Assembly: GCF_013408415.1 (NCBI RefSeq) | Contig: NZ_JACCAA010000001.1 | Location: forward strand, 3,100,001 to 3,164,000 | Direction: 5' to 3' | DNA length: 64,000 bases | Origin: Nocardioides daedukensis | GTDB taxonomy: Bacteria; Actinomycetota; Actinomycetes; Propionibacteriales; Nocardioidaceae | Shown here: positions 8,829 through 18,732 of the stretch, piece by piece | Layout of the letters: each line of letters begins with the position of its first letter | Position numbering within the stretch: the first letter of the stretch is position 1 | Position numbers and translations under genes: made by a program | The notes under the pieces: model-generated | Database searches by the model: none | Seen by the model: only the letters and a program-made list of their open reading frames with translations | Told to the model about the DNA's origin: nothing

Positions 8829-9911
8829 TCACAGCCGATAGACGGCGTCCAGGGCCCGGTCCACGTCCGACTGGCGCAGGAACGAGGAGGCGGCGGCCCG
8901 ACCCTTGGTCTGCACGAAGCCGTAGGTGCTCTTCTTGGCCAGGGTCGCCGCGGTGTCGGCCGTGACATCGCTGACCGCCATGTCGCCCAGCGGGTGCCCA
9001 CCGAAGTTGCCCCACAGCCCGATCCGCAGGTTCTGGCCGCGCTGGAGGCCGTAGACGCCCTGGGACCCGAACGCCACGGTCGGCGTACCGACGGCCAGGC
9101 TCTGCATCGCGCCGCGTCCCGACGCCACCGTGAGCACCGCGTCGCGCATCAGCACCGGGATCTCCTCCGACTCCACCCAGCCGGTCATCTCGAAGCGGAG
9201 CCGCGGAGACTTGGCCGCCTGCACCCCGATGAAGTCGCGGACCTGCTCGGAGATGTCACCGTCGCCGGCGATCCGGATCACCCACTCGCGGTCGTGCTCG
9301 ACCAGCGCGTCGGTGACCTTGTCCACGCACTCGAGCAGGGCGGTCTTGTCCGGCCCCAACCGGGACGCGACCAGGATCTGCCCCGGACCGTCGGCGAGCT
9401 TGTCGTCCAGGGAGCGCATCGGCTGGTCGAAGAGCTCGTCGCGGACCCCGTTGGGGATCGTGTAGACCTTCGTCGGGTCCACCCGGTCGGCGTCCTCGAT
9501 CATCCGGGCGTGCGAACGGCTCACGCCGATCAGGGCGCTCGCCACACCGGCCCAGTCGTGCACCCGGTCGCGGCTCACGTGATAGCCGTGGAACGTGTTG
9601 ACCAGGCGGGCGCCGGTGGCTGAGCGCACGGCGCGACCCAGCACCCGGGAGCGGCCGGTGTGGGAGTGGATGACCTCCCACTCACGCTGGGAGAGCGCCT
9701 CGACGTCGCCGTCGCGGTCGTCCCAGTCCTCGATCACGTGGACGTCGATCTGCTCCGCGGTCAGCTTGTCGACCAGGGGACCGGGACGGCAGGCGACCGT
9801 GACGTTCCAGCCGTAGGCCTTCATGCCGCGGGCGGCGTACCAGATGTTCTCGTGGAGCCCGCCCCACGGGGAGTGGTTGAACATGGGAACGAGGACGTTG
9901 CGCGACGACAT
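8829..9911 (-). CDS. Family 4-type glycosyltransferase
   Basis: A 360-residue GT-B-fold glycosyltransferase. The N-terminal domain starts SSRNVLVPMFNHSPWGGLHE and contains HSHTGRSRVLGRAV; the C-terminal domain has the family segments LVASRLGPDK and RIAGDGDISEQV, then a Glu/Gly-rich nucleotide-sugar-binding region. It would transfer a sugar from an activated donor to an unknown acceptor, probably a surface glycan or lipid. TAGATT ends 6 nt before the ATG (minus strand). Divergent from the acyltransferase gene at 10012, so both may act on the same envelope polymer. Confidence 0.82.
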   Translation of the reverse strand: MSSRNVLVPMFNHSPWGGLHENIWYAARGMKAYGWNVTVACRPGPLVDKLTAEQIDVHVIEDWDDRDGDVEALSQREWEVIHSHTGRSRVLGRAVRSATGARLVNTFHGYHVSRDRVHDWAGVASALIGVSRSHARMIEDADRVDPTKVYTIPNGVRDELFDQPMRSLDDKLADGPGQILVASRLGPDKTALLECVDKVTDALVEHDREWVIRIAGDGDISEQVRDFIGVQAAKSPRLRFEMTGWVESEEIPVLMRDAVLTVASGRGAMQSLAVGTPTVAFGSQGVYGLQRGQNLRIGLWGNFGGHPLGDMAVSDVTADTAATLAKKSTYGFVQTKGRAAASSFLRQSDVDRALDAVYRL

Positions 9912-9917
9912 GCGGCC

Positions 9918-9923
9918 AATCTA
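9918..9923 (-). promoter_or_regulatory. -10 element of the glycosyltransferase gene
   Basis: TAGATT on the minus strand, 6 nt before the ATG at 9911. This implies a leaderless transcript. The -35 region is weak (CTGAAG, 17 bp upstream). Confidence 0.55.
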
Positions 9924-10011
9924 TCGGCCGCGAGGCGGGGCTTCAGGACTTCGCCGGGTTGGGTCGTGTCGCTTAGTATCCACTGCGGACATCCGTCGTG
10001 ACCTGGTGGTC

Positions 10012-12117
10012 ATGGCATCGAGAAAGGCCATCTTGACCACTCCCACGAAGCAGAAGCCGGCGCCTGCAGCAAAACTCCGCGGCGACATCGAGGGCCTCCG
10101 GGCCATCGCCGTCGGTACGGTGCTGCTCTACCACATCGGCGTGCCCGCGGTCAGCGGCGGATTCATCGGTGTCGACATCTTCTTCGTGATCAGTGGATTC
10201 CTGATCACGGCGCTGCTGATTCGCGAGGGGGAGAAGACCGGGCGGATCAGCATCCTGTCGTTCTATGCCCGGCGTGCTCGTCGACTGCTGCCGGCAGCGA
10301 CCGTGGTGCTGATCTTCACCGCGATCGCCGGCTGGCTGGTGATGCCGGAGTCCTCGCACGGTGACCTGGCCACGGACGTCGCCTCGGCGACGGCGTACGT
10401 CGTCAACTGGGCGCTCGCCTTCCGTGCCGTGGACTACCTGGCCGAGGACGCCGCGGTCTCGCCGCTGCAGCACTACTGGTCGCTCTCGGTCGAGGAGCAG
10501 TACTACGTCATCTGGCCGCTGATGATCATGCTCGGCCTGTTCGTCGCCCGGCGTCTGGGCGTGCGCGCCAAGCCGCTGCTGTTCGGCACCATCGGCGTGG
10601 TTGCCGCGGCGTCGCTGGCCTACTCGGTCTACTTCACCGCGGCCAACCCGGCCAAGGCCTACTTCTTCACCACCACCCGCGTCTGGGAGCTGGCCATCGG
10701 CTCGCTGCTGGCGTTCGCGGTGGTGCGACTCCGCGTCGGGATCACCGCTCGAGCCGCGAACATCATGGCCGCTGCCGGACTGGCGCTGATCGTCTACGGC
10801 ACGTTCTTCCTGGACTCCACCACCCCGTGGCCGAGTGCCTGGGCACTCGTTCCGACGGTGGGGGCCGCGCTCATCATCGGCGCCGGGTGCCGCACCGAGG
10901 ACACCGTGGTGGGACGCCTGCTCAGCCTGCGCCCGATGACCTGGCTGGGCGGTATCTCCTACTCGGTCTATCTGTGGCACTGGCCGCTGCTGGTGCTGGC
11001 TGCGGTCCAGTGGCCCGAGATCGGCCTGGTCGCCAAGCTCGGCATCGGTGCCCTCTCGATCGTCCTGGCCCTGGGCTCGCGCCACCTGATCGAGGACCCG
11101 GTCCGCTTCCACCCGGTGATGGCCCGCCGCGCCGGTGTGGCGCTGGCCGTCGGTGGCGCGATGATGGCGACCTCGTTCGCAGCGGCCGCGATGATCAACT
11201 CGACCGTCCCGGAGCTGGACCTCGACGCCCCGGTGGCCGGGGCGACCGTCCTGATCCAGGACCAGTCCGCCAAGAAGTGGCAGGTCACCGACGAGCCCGA
11301 GAAGTTCTACACCACCTCCGGCGAGGTGACGCCGGACCCGGCCGTGGCCATCCAGGACATCCCGGCCTACTACGCCGACGACTGCCAGGTGAAGCCGGAC
11401 GACGAGACGGTCCACGAGGAGTGCGTCTATGGCGACCGCAAGGGCGCCAAGACCATGGCCATGCTCGGTGACTCCAAGATGGGCCAGTGGTTCCCGGCGC
11501 TCGAGGACATCGCGATGCGCGAGGAATGGAAGCTGGACCTCTACCTGAAGTCGGCCTGCTCCTTCACCTTCGCCGGCCCCAAGGACGACTGCAGCGCGTT
11601 CGGCCGCAACGTCATCAAGCACTTCGAGAAGAACGGCGCACCCGACTTCGCGATCATCTCCCAGGGCACCGGTCCGATCGGGGAGCTGCAGACCGGCATG
11701 ACCGAGGCCGTGACGGCACTGGAGAAGCTCGGCACCCAGGTCATCCTGCTGGCCGACAACCCGACGCCGCCGGAGCAGAAGGTCTATGACTGCGTCGCCA
11801 AGAACCCGGACGACTACCTCGAGTGCGGGTTCCCGATCGAGGGGAACAAGCTCGGACAGGGCACCGAGCCCCTCGAGGACCTGCGCGACGAGACCGGCGT
11901 CGACTACATCGACCTCAACGACTGGATCTGCCCGGCGGGCGGCGAGGAGTGCCCGGCCGTCATCGACGACACCCTGATCTATCGCCAGGGCAGCCACATC
12001 ACCGCGAGCTATGCGCGCTCGCTCTCGCCGGTGCTGCACCGGTCGCTGGTCGCGCTCGGTGCGGGTGACACCCCGGTGGAGAAGATCACGGCCGACCAGG
12101 TCGCCGGGACCGACTGA
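10012..12117 (+). CDS. Acyltransferase-3 / SGNH-domain membrane protein
   Basis: A 701-residue protein of OafA/YrhL-like layout: an N-terminal acyltransferase-3 domain (about residues 20-390) with around ten membrane helices, starting RGDIEGLRAIAVGTVLLYHIG, then an extracytoplasmic SGNH-like domain. That domain shows GDS near residue 485 and a late Ser-His (SHIT) near 660, the expected positions for the catalytic Ser and His blocks. Such proteins O-acetylate cell-surface polysaccharide or peptidoglycan. ATG 10012 is chosen because homology begins soon after. Divergent from the glycosyltransferase. Confidence 0.88.
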   Translation: MASRKAILTTPTKQKPAPAAKLRGDIEGLRAIAVGTVLLYHIGVPAVSGGFIGVDIFFVISGFLITALLIREGEKTGRISILSFYARRARRLLPAATVVLIFTAIAGWLVMPESSHGDLATDVASATAYVVNWALAFRAVDYLAEDAAVSPLQHYWSLSVEEQYYVIWPLMIMLGLFVARRLGVRAKPLLFGTIGVVAAASLAYSVYFTAANPAKAYFFTTTRVWELAIGSLLAFAVVRLRVGITARAANIMAAAGLALIVYGTFFLDSTTPWPSAWALVPTVGAALIIGAGCRTEDTVVGRLLSLRPMTWLGGISYSVYLWHWPLLVLAAVQWPEIGLVAKLGIGALSIVLALGSRHLIEDPVRFHPVMARRAGVALAVGGAMMATSFAAAAMINSTVPELDLDAPVAGATVLIQDQSAKKWQVTDEPEKFYTTSGEVTPDPAVAIQDIPAYYADDCQVKPDDETVHEECVYGDRKGAKTMAMLGDSKMGQWFPALEDIAMREEWKLDLYLKSACSFTFAGPKDDCSAFGRNVIKHFEKNGAPDFAIISQGTGPIGELQTGMTEAVTALEKLGTQVILLADNPTPPEQKVYDCVAKNPDDYLECGFPIEGNKLGQGTEPLEDLRDETGVDYIDLNDWICPAGGEECPAVIDDTLIYRQGSHITASYARSLSPVLHRSLVALGAGDTPVEKITADQVAGTD

Positions 12118-12120
12118 GAC

Positions 12121-12168
12121 GGGTCACAAGATGGGTCGCCAGTCGGGTCGCCAGTCGGGTCACGGGGA
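12121..12168. repeat. Four 12-bp units after the acyltransferase gene
   Basis: Period 12: gggtcacaagat, then two identical gggtcgccagtc units, then gggtcacgggga. It begins 4 nt after the acyltransferase stop, in the spacer to the convergent globin gene. Confidence 0.8.
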
Positions 12169-12194
12169 GGACCGGGCACGACGTACGCCGTGAG

Positions 12195-12608
12195 TCAGGC
12201 AGCCGCGCGCTGCCCGGCGAGCATCGTCGAGGCGACGACCTCGAAGTACTCGGCCCAGGCCGCCGCCACCTCGTCGGTGAACGTCTCGCCCAGGCCGGTG
12301 GCCAGCGTCTGCAGGAGCGCCGCCCCGACGGTGGCATAGTCCTCGGCCCGGGCGCCGTGGCCGGCGTGCTTCGCGCCCAGCTCGGCCACGGTGGGTGCCA
12401 CCGACTCCCAGTCCGCCAAGGCGTTGACCGCGACCCCCAAGGTCTTCATCAGCTTGACGCGCTGCTCGGTCATGTCCTCGGCGAACAGGCTGCGCAGCTC
12501 GGGGGCTCGGGTGAAGAGGTCGTCGTAGAAGATGATCGCGGCGTCGTCGGCGATCGGCAGGACCAGCTCGAACGTGGACTGGACGAGGTGCACCTGGTGC
12601 GGGGTCAT
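12195..12608 (-). CDS. Single-domain globin
   Basis: A 137-residue globin-fold protein. It opens with TPHQVHLVQSTFELVLPIAD, followed by FYDDLFTRAPELRSLF (B/C helix region) and an HAGHGARAEDY segment in the F-helix area that carries the likely proximal haem His. The closest type is the bacterial haemoglobin / flavohaemoglobin N-terminal globin domain; no reductase domain is attached. Probable roles are O2 or NO binding. ATG 12608 is chosen because GGAGG lies 6-10 nt upstream; the in-frame start at 12644 lacks support. Monocistronic. Confidence 0.8.
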   Translation of the reverse strand: MTPHQVHLVQSTFELVLPIADDAAIIFYDDLFTRAPELRSLFAEDMTEQRVKLMKTLGVAVNALADWESVAPTVAELGAKHAGHGARAEDYATVGAALLQTLATGLGETFTDEVAAAWAEYFEVVASTMLAGQRAAA

Positions 12609-12747
12609 CGGACCTCCTGGAGCGGGGTGGAATGGTCCGACCACGCTAGGAAGCGGACACCCGGGTGGGGGTTTCTGATCGGTGAAGGCTCCGGAACCTT
12701 CTGCTCACGACCTCACACGACCCCCGCAGGACGCCGTAGAAATGCGA

Positions 12748-12779
12748 CAGGGCCCCGACGCCGTGGCGTCGGGGCCCTG
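12748..12779 (-). terminator. Terminator hairpin after gltA
   Basis: A perfect 15-bp inverted repeat (12748-12762 with 12765-12779) with 2 nt between the arms, so the real loop opens by one or two pairs. It lies 16 nt beyond the gltA stop in the direction of gltA transcription. Confidence 0.88.
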
Positions 12780-12794
12780 CTGGTGCCGGTGAGG

Positions 12795-14111
<1,317 letters not shown>

Positions 14112-14279
14112 GTCGGCTCCTGTCGTGAAAGAGTGTCGTGGACTCTCGTATATGTGTCGGTCCCCAACCTATTCGGTTGTGTCTCGGGACACCACGTGGG
14201 GTCGTCCATCCCCGCGTTACTGACCAGTACCCGAGACGGACGCGTCGAACACCGCTGCTGGTGGGGCGCACGGCTCGTT

Positions 14280-14309
14280 TTGACCTCGTCGACGGCCGAA
14301 CCCTATTCT
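14280..14309 (+). promoter_or_regulatory. rplM-rpsI promoter
   Basis: -35 TTGACC (14280-14285), 18-bp spacer, -10 TATTCT (14304-14309). The predicted start near 14316 gives a leader of about 138 nt before the TTG start at 14454. One of the best sigma-70-type matches in the window. Confidence 0.7.
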
Positions 14310-14400
14310 TGACAGTCGCGTCTCCTGCCGCGCCCGCAAGGGTGCAGACCCGGACGAAGTGGAACCGGGCAGTGTTCGTCAGAAGACGTCAGCACCACCA

Positions 14401-14424
14401 CCCGCCCAGGCATCCCTGGTCGGG
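14401..14424 (+). promoter_or_regulatory. Hairpin in the rplM leader
   Basis: cccg, one mismatch, ccagg, loop catc, cctgg, one mismatch, cggg. It ends 16 nt before the GGAG ribosome-binding site of rplM. It could be a ribosomal-protein autoregulatory site; this is inference only. Confidence 0.4.
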
Positions 14425-14453
14425 CCCAACGAACTGAAGTGGAGCAACTCAAG

Positions 14454-14897
14454 TTGCGTACTTACAGCCCCAAGCCCGCTGACATCCAGCGCGAATGGCT
14501 CGTCATCGATGCCCAGGACGTCGTCCTGGGTCGACTCGCCGTCCAGACCGCGAACCTCCTGCGTGGCAAGCACAAGCCTACCTTTGCTCCGCACATGGAC
14601 ATGGGTGACTTCGTGATCATCGTCAACGCCGAGAAGGTCGCCCTCTCCGGCAACAAGAAGACCACCAAGCTGGCCTACCGCCACTCGGGCTACCCGGGTG
14701 GTCTCTCCTCGACCCCCATCGGTGAGCTCCTCGAGAAGGACGCCCGCAAGGCCATCGAGAAGGCCGTCTGGGGCATGCTCCCCAAGAACCGCCTGGGCCG
14801 CCAGATGCTGAAGAAGCTCAAGGTCTACTCCGGCCCTGAGCACCCGCACGCGGCCCAGCAGGCCACCCCGTTCGAGATCACGCAGATCTCCCAGTGA
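14454..14897 (+). CDS. rplM: 50S ribosomal protein L13
   Basis: Early-assembling large-subunit protein. The 147-residue length is typical, with [20 protein letters not shown] at the N-terminus and the L13 core [28 protein letters not shown] in the second half. The frame is open from GTG 14439, but TTG at 14454 lies 9 nt after GGAG and gives the family N-terminus, so TTG is chosen. Co-transcribed with rpsI, which begins 20 nt downstream. Confidence 0.95.
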   Translation: MRTYSPKPADIQREWLVIDAQDVVLGRLAVQTANLLRGKHKPTFAPHMDMGDFVIIVNAEKVALSGNKKTTKLAYRHSGYPGGLSSTPIGELLEKDARKAIEKAVWGMLPKNRLGRQMLKKLKVYSGPEHPHAAQQATPFEITQISQ

Positions 14898-14917
14898 TTG
14901 CAGACAAGGAAATCAAC

Positions 14918-15424
14918 GTGAGCGAGAACGAAAACACCGCCGAGGTCGAAGAGACCTTCGAGACCAACGAAGAGGGCATCGCCTACAGCTCGGAGTCCGC
15001 TCCGTCCGCTGACGCGCCCCTCAAGCCGGCCACCATCGCCCCGGCGAACGCCACCGGCCGTCGCAAGGAGGCCGTCGCGCGAGTGCGCCTCGTCCCCGGC
15101 ACCGGCAACTGGACCGTCAACGGCCGCGAGCTGGACGACTACTTCCCGAACAAGCTGCACCAGCAGGTTGTCAACGAGCCGTTCGCGAACCTCGAGCTCG
15201 AGGGTCGCTTCGACGTCATCGCCCGCATCCACGGCGGCGGCATCACCGGCCAGGCCGGTGCGCTGCGCCTCGGTGTGGCCCGTGCCCTCAACGCCATCGA
15301 CGTCGAGGCCAACCGCCCGTCGCTGAAGAAGGCCGGCCTGCTCACCCGTGACGCCCGCGTCATCGAGCGCAAGAAGGCTGGTCTCAAGAAGGCCCGCAAG
15401 GCGCCCCAGTTCTCCAAGCGCTGA
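14918..15424 (+). CDS. rpsI: 30S ribosomal protein S9
   Basis: Small-subunit protein whose basic C-terminal tail reaches the P site. The 168-residue product has an acidic N-terminal extension (about 40 residues, rich in Glu and Thr) before the S9 core beginning [17 protein letters not shown]. The core carries [19 protein letters not shown] and ends in the conserved [12 protein letters not shown] 14918 follows AAGGA by 7 nt. Acidic N-terminal extensions of S9 are common in actinobacteria. Confidence 0.95.
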   Translation: MSENENTAEVEETFETNEEGIAYSSESAPSADAPLKPATIAPANATGRRKEAVARVRLVPGTGNWTVNGRELDDYFPNKLHQQVVNEPFANLELEGRFDVIARIHGGGITGQAGALRLGVARALNAIDVEANRPSLKKAGLLTRDARVIERKKAGLKKARKAPQFSKR

Positions 15425-15458
15425 TCCTGCGCGCCGGGTGACCGGCACCGCTATCGTC

Positions 15459-15487
15459 GGAAGGCGGCCCGTCCCGGGCCGCCTTCC
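15459..15487 (+). terminator. Terminator after rpsI
   Basis: A perfect 13-bp stem (15459-15471 with 15475-15487), 3-nt loop, then a pyrimidine-rich ttcattt. It separates rplM-rpsI from glmM. Confidence 0.88.
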
Positions 15488-15543
15488 TTCATTTCCGCCC
15501 CTACCTGCCCACGAACCTCATCACGCGACCCAGGAGCGACTAC

Positions 15544-16896
15544 ATGGCAAAGAATCTGTTCGGCACCGACGGAGTCCGTGGCCTCGCCAACGGACAACTC
15601 ACCGCCGAGCTGGCTCTGGACCTGTCCGTTGCTGCAGCGCACGTCCTGGCAGACCGGGGTGAGTTCTCCGGACACCGCCCCGTGGCGGTGGTCGGACGCG
15701 ACACCCGGATCTCCGGGCAGTTCCTCGAGGCAGCGGTCGTGGCCGGACTGGCCTCGGCAGGGGTCGACGTACTCCTGCTCGGGGTCCTGCCCACGCCGGG
15801 CGTCGCCTTCCTGACCGCCTCGCTCGACGCCGACCTCGGCGTGATGCTGAGCGCCTCGCACAACCCGATGCCCGACAACGGCATCAAGTTCCTCGCCCGC
15901 GGCGGCGTGAAGCTCGACGACGCGATCGAGATCGCGATCGAGCAGCGCCTGCGCGAGCCGTGGGAACGCCCGACCGGTGGCGACGTCGGCCGGGTCTCCA
16001 CCTATGCAGCGGCGGTCGACGACTATGCCGCGCACCTGACCAGCACCGTGTCGCGCCCGCTCGAGGGCCTCAAGGTCGTCCTCGACTGCGCCGAGGGAGC
16101 GGCCTGGCAGGCCGGCCCGAAGGCGCTGCGCGATGCCGGCGCCGAGGTGATCGCGATCCACGCAGACCCCGACGGACTCAACATCAACGACAACTGCGGG
16201 TCCACCCACCTGGGCAACCTGCAGCGCGCGGTGCTCGAGCACGGTGCCGACGCAGGCTTCGGCCTCGACGGCGACTCGGACCGCTGCCTGGCCGTCGACG
16301 CGGCTGGCGAGGTGGTCGACGGTGACCAGATCCTGGCCATCCTCGGCCTGTCGCTGCGCGACGCCGGCAAGCTCCCCAACGACGTGGTCGTCGCGACCGT
16401 GATGAGCAACCTCGGCTTCGTCCAGGCGCTGAAGGCCAACGGTGTGAAGGTTCGCCAGACGAAGGTCGGCGACCGCTACGTCCTCGAGGCGATGAAGGCC
16501 GGCGGCTACGGCCTCGGCGGCGAGCAGTCCGGCCACGTGATCATGTCCGAGCACGCCACCACCGGTGACGGCATCCTCACCGCCCTGCACGTCCTCGAGC
16601 GGATGGCCACGACCGGGAAGTCGCTCGGCGACCTGGCGGCCGTGATGACCCGGCTGCCGCAGGTGCTGGTCAACGTCCCCGACGTCGACAAGTCCCGCGC
16701 GGACGAGGACCCCGTCCTCGCGGCTGCGGTCGCCGAGGCCGAGGCCGAGCTGGGCGAGGACGGACGCGTGCTCCTGCGTCCCTCCGGCACCGAGGCCCTG
16801 GTCCGGGTGATGGTCGAGGCGCCGACGAGCGAGCAGGCCGCTCGGGTCGCCGAGGACCTCGCCTCGGTCGTGCGCGAGCGCCTCGCGCTCGGCTGA
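15544..16896 (+). CDS. glmM: Phosphoglucosamine mutase
   Basis: Converts glucosamine-6-phosphate to glucosamine-1-phosphate for UDP-GlcNAc and peptidoglycan. The 450-residue product has all four phosphohexomutase domains: an N-terminal [10 protein letters not shown], the phosphoserine loop SASHN at residues 103-107, the metal loop DGDSDR at 242-247, the sugar-specificity region GGEQSGH, and the phosphate-binding loop [24 protein letters not shown] precedes the ATG. glmS, the preceding pathway step, lies 1.8 kb downstream. Confidence 0.96.
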   Translation: MAKNLFGTDGVRGLANGQLTAELALDLSVAAAHVLADRGEFSGHRPVAVVGRDTRISGQFLEAAVVAGLASAGVDVLLLGVLPTPGVAFLTASLDADLGVMLSASHNPMPDNGIKFLARGGVKLDDAIEIAIEQRLREPWERPTGGDVGRVSTYAAAVDDYAAHLTSTVSRPLEGLKVVLDCAEGAAWQAGPKALRDAGAEVIAIHADPDGLNINDNCGSTHLGNLQRAVLEHGADAGFGLDGDSDRCLAVDAAGEVVDGDQILAILGLSLRDAGKLPNDVVVATVMSNLGFVQALKANGVKVRQTKVGDRYVLEAMKAGGYGLGGEQSGHVIMSEHATTGDGILTALHVLERMATTGKSLGDLAAVMTRLPQVLVNVPDVDKSRADEDPVLAAAVAEAEAELGEDGRVLLRPSGTEALVRVMVEAPTSEQAARVAEDLASVVRERLALG

Positions 16897-16963
16897 ACGA
16901 GCCGCTCCACCGGTCTCTCCACAGGCACCGCTGAGCTCGGTCGCACCCACCATCCGAGCGTCC

Positions 16964-16969
16964 TAGGCT
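16964..16969 (+). promoter_or_regulatory. -10 element before the 16977 gene
   Basis: TAGGCT ends 7 nt before ATG 16977, which implies a leaderless transcript. No convincing -35. Confidence 0.5.
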
Positions 16970-16976
16970 CGGTTGC

Positions 16977-17693
16977 ATGAGTCGTGCGCCGATCCCCTCG
17001 CTGCGCAGCCTCACCCGGATCCTGGGTGCGGCCAGCGTGGTGCTCGCCCTGACTGCAGCCAGCACCGCAGGCGTAGTGGGATTCCAAGAGACTGCCCCGG
17101 TCACGGCCTCGGCCTCCGGGCACGCCGACTGGAAACCTGTGGTGGCGGAGGCGATCGATGCCGGACTGCCCACGACGTACGCCGTGCCCGGCGGCCACGA
17201 CTGGGTGATCAGCCCGGCGGGAGACGACGTCGCCTTCCCCGGCTCGCACGGACGGCCGAAGGTCACCGGCACCGGCGCGGCGAGGTGGTTCGGCAACGAC
17301 TGCACCGAGGACGGTACCCCGATCGCCGGCGCCTGGGTGGTCGTCGCAGACCCCGAGCGAGGACGCGCTCGCGAGGTGGCCGTGCGGGAGCTGGAGTCCT
17401 GGGCCCGCGGCTATGCCACCAACGACCGGGGACGGATCGCGCCGATGAGCCAGCGCCAGGTCTCCGCGGTCACCCTGGCCGACGGCTCAGCGGCCGTGCA
17501 GGCCTCGGTGCGCTTCGACATGTCGGTCTTCGAAGCAGGGTGCGCGGGCAGGACAGCCGAGATGCTGGTGACCTGCCTCGAGCGCGACGGCCGGGTGGTC
17601 ACCCTGGTCCAGGCCCGCCACCTCGGGGTGCCGCACGCGCTGTCCGAGCGGGCGTGGCGCGGGATCTGGAAGTCGCTGGCGCTGGGCGAGTGA
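16977..17693 (+). CDS. Secreted protein of unknown function
   Basis: A 238-residue protein not recognised as a known family. Residues 1-45 look like a signal peptide: a basic start with Arg, a hydrophobic core LGAASVVLALTAASTAG, then a small-residue cleavage region. The mature part has a central EVAVRELESWARGYATNDRGRI and three Cys (in GNDCTEDG, EAGCAGR and VTCLERD), so a disulfide is possible outside the cell. No SD is evident; the TAGGCT -10 is 7 nt upstream. It converges on coaA with only 5 nt between stops. Confidence 0.7.
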   Translation: MSRAPIPSLRSLTRILGAASVVLALTAASTAGVVGFQETAPVTASASGHADWKPVVAEAIDAGLPTTYAVPGGHDWVISPAGDDVAFPGSHGRPKVTGTGAARWFGNDCTEDGTPIAGAWVVVADPERGRAREVAVRELESWARGYATNDRGRIAPMSQRQVSAVTLADGSAAVQASVRFDMSVFEAGCAGRTAEMLVTCLERDGRVVTLVQARHLGVPHALSERAWRGIWKSLALGE

Positions 17694-17698
17694 GTCGC

Positions 17699-18676
17699 TC
17701 AGAGCTTGCGGAGCCGCACATAGCGCACGGAGTGGTCCCGGTCCTTGCGCAGCACCAGGTTTGCGCGTGAGCGGGTCGGGAGCACGTTGGCGTTCAGGTT
17801 CGGGCCGTTGATGCTGTTCCAGATCCGCTTCGCCTCGACGGTGGCCTCTTCGACGGTGAGGTCGGCATATTTCGAGTGATAGCTCGACGGGTCACGGAAC
17901 GAGGTCTCGCGCAGCCGCAGGAAGCGCTCGACGTACCAGCGCTCGATGTCGCTGGTCGCGGCGTCGACATAGACCGAGAAGTCGAAGAAGTCGCTGACTG
18001 CCAGACCGGTCTTGCCGTCCTCGCGCACCCGGGCCGGCTGCAGGACGTTGAGGCCCTCCACGATCACGATGTCCGGACTCTGCACCACGATCTTGCGGTC
18101 GGGCACGACGTCGTAGTCGACGTGGGAGTAGATCGGGGCCTCCACCTCGTCCTTGCCGGACTTGATGTCCACCACGAACCGGAGCAGCGCCTTGCGGTCA
18201 TAGGACTCCGGGAACCCCTTGCGATCGAGCAGGCCACGCCGCTCGAGCTCGGCGTTCGGGAACAGGAATCCGTCCGTGGTGACCAAGGACACCGAGGGGT
18301 GCTCGGGCCAGTGCGCGAGCATCTGCTGCAGCACCCGGGCGGTGGTCGACTTGCCCACCGCGACCGACCCGGCCAGCCCGATCACGAACGGCGTACGCGG
18401 GGGAGTGGGGAAGTCCAGGAAGGCCTGCTGGCGGCGGTGCAACCGGCCCGCGGCCTCGACATAGAGGCTCAGCAGGCGCGAGAGCGGGAGATAGACCTGC
18501 TGGACCTCGTCCAGGTCGAGCTCGTCGCCGAGCCCGCGGACCCGCTCGATCTCGGTGTTGCTCAACGGCTGGTGCGTGGACTCGGCAAGAGCTGCCCAGG
18601 CGTCTCGAGCGAGCTCGATGTAGGGCGAGACCTCACGGCCATGGTCGCGGCTCTCAGAGCCAGCGGGCAAAGACAT
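17699..18676 (-). CDS. coaA: Pantothenate kinase, type I
   Basis: Phosphorylates pantothenate, the first and usually rate-limiting step of CoA synthesis. The ~325-residue product has the P-loop [12 protein letters not shown] and type I CoaA segments such as [38 protein letters not shown] and [11 protein letters not shown]. Three in-frame ATGs (18700, 18685, 18676) are possible; 18676 is preferred because homology begins soon after and AAGAAT lies 7 nt before it. Divergent from glmS. Confidence 0.92.
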   Translation of the reverse strand: MSLPAGSESRDHGREVSPYIELARDAWAALAESTHQPLSNTEIERVRGLGDELDLDEVQQVYLPLSRLLSLYVEAAGRLHRRQQAFLDFPTPPRTPFVIGLAGSVAVGKSTTARVLQQMLAHWPEHPSVSLVTTDGFLFPNAELERRGLLDRKGFPESYDRKALLRFVVDIKSGKDEVEAPIYSHVDYDVVPDRKIVVQSPDIVIVEGLNVLQPARVREDGKTGLAVSDFFDFSVYVDAATSDIERWYVERFLRLRETSFRDPSSYHSKYADLTVEEATVEAKRIWNSINGPNLNANVLPTRSRANLVLRKDRDHSVRYVRLRKL

Positions 18677-18719
18677 GATCGGCATTCTTGCAGTTGCCAT
18701 GAGTGTGGGCTCGGACGGA

Positions 18720-18725
18720 TACACT
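18720..18725 (+). promoter_or_regulatory. -10 element of glmS
   Basis: TACACT ends 7 nt before the glmS ATG at 18733. No SD lies between, so the mRNA is probably leaderless. Confidence 0.5.
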
Positions 18726-18732
18726 TCGGCGC

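Larger units (their letters stand above)
14112..14453. other. gltA-rplM divergent control region
   Basis: No coding sequence is seen. On the minus strand an AT-rich patch around 14147-14154 (TATACG/CATATA) is a plausible gltA -10. On the plus strand there is a good rplM promoter at 14280-14309 and a leader with a hairpin at 14401-14424. Small inverted repeats (caacc/ggttg, gtgtc/gacac) lie around 14170-14200. Confidence 0.6.

Noticed and set aside
9973..12039. A 688-codon minus-strand open frame opposite the acyltransferase gene
   Set aside because: The plus-strand gene has clear acyltransferase-3 motifs; the opposite frame is rich in Arg, Gly, His and Asp with no recognisable domain.
12121..12168. 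Possible CRISPR array
   Set aside because: The 12-bp units have no spacers between them and no cas genes are present; it is a simple tandem repeat.
14439..14453. GTG 14439 as the rplM start
   Set aside because: The GGAG site lies after this codon, and the TTG at 14454 gives the exact L13 N-terminus and length.
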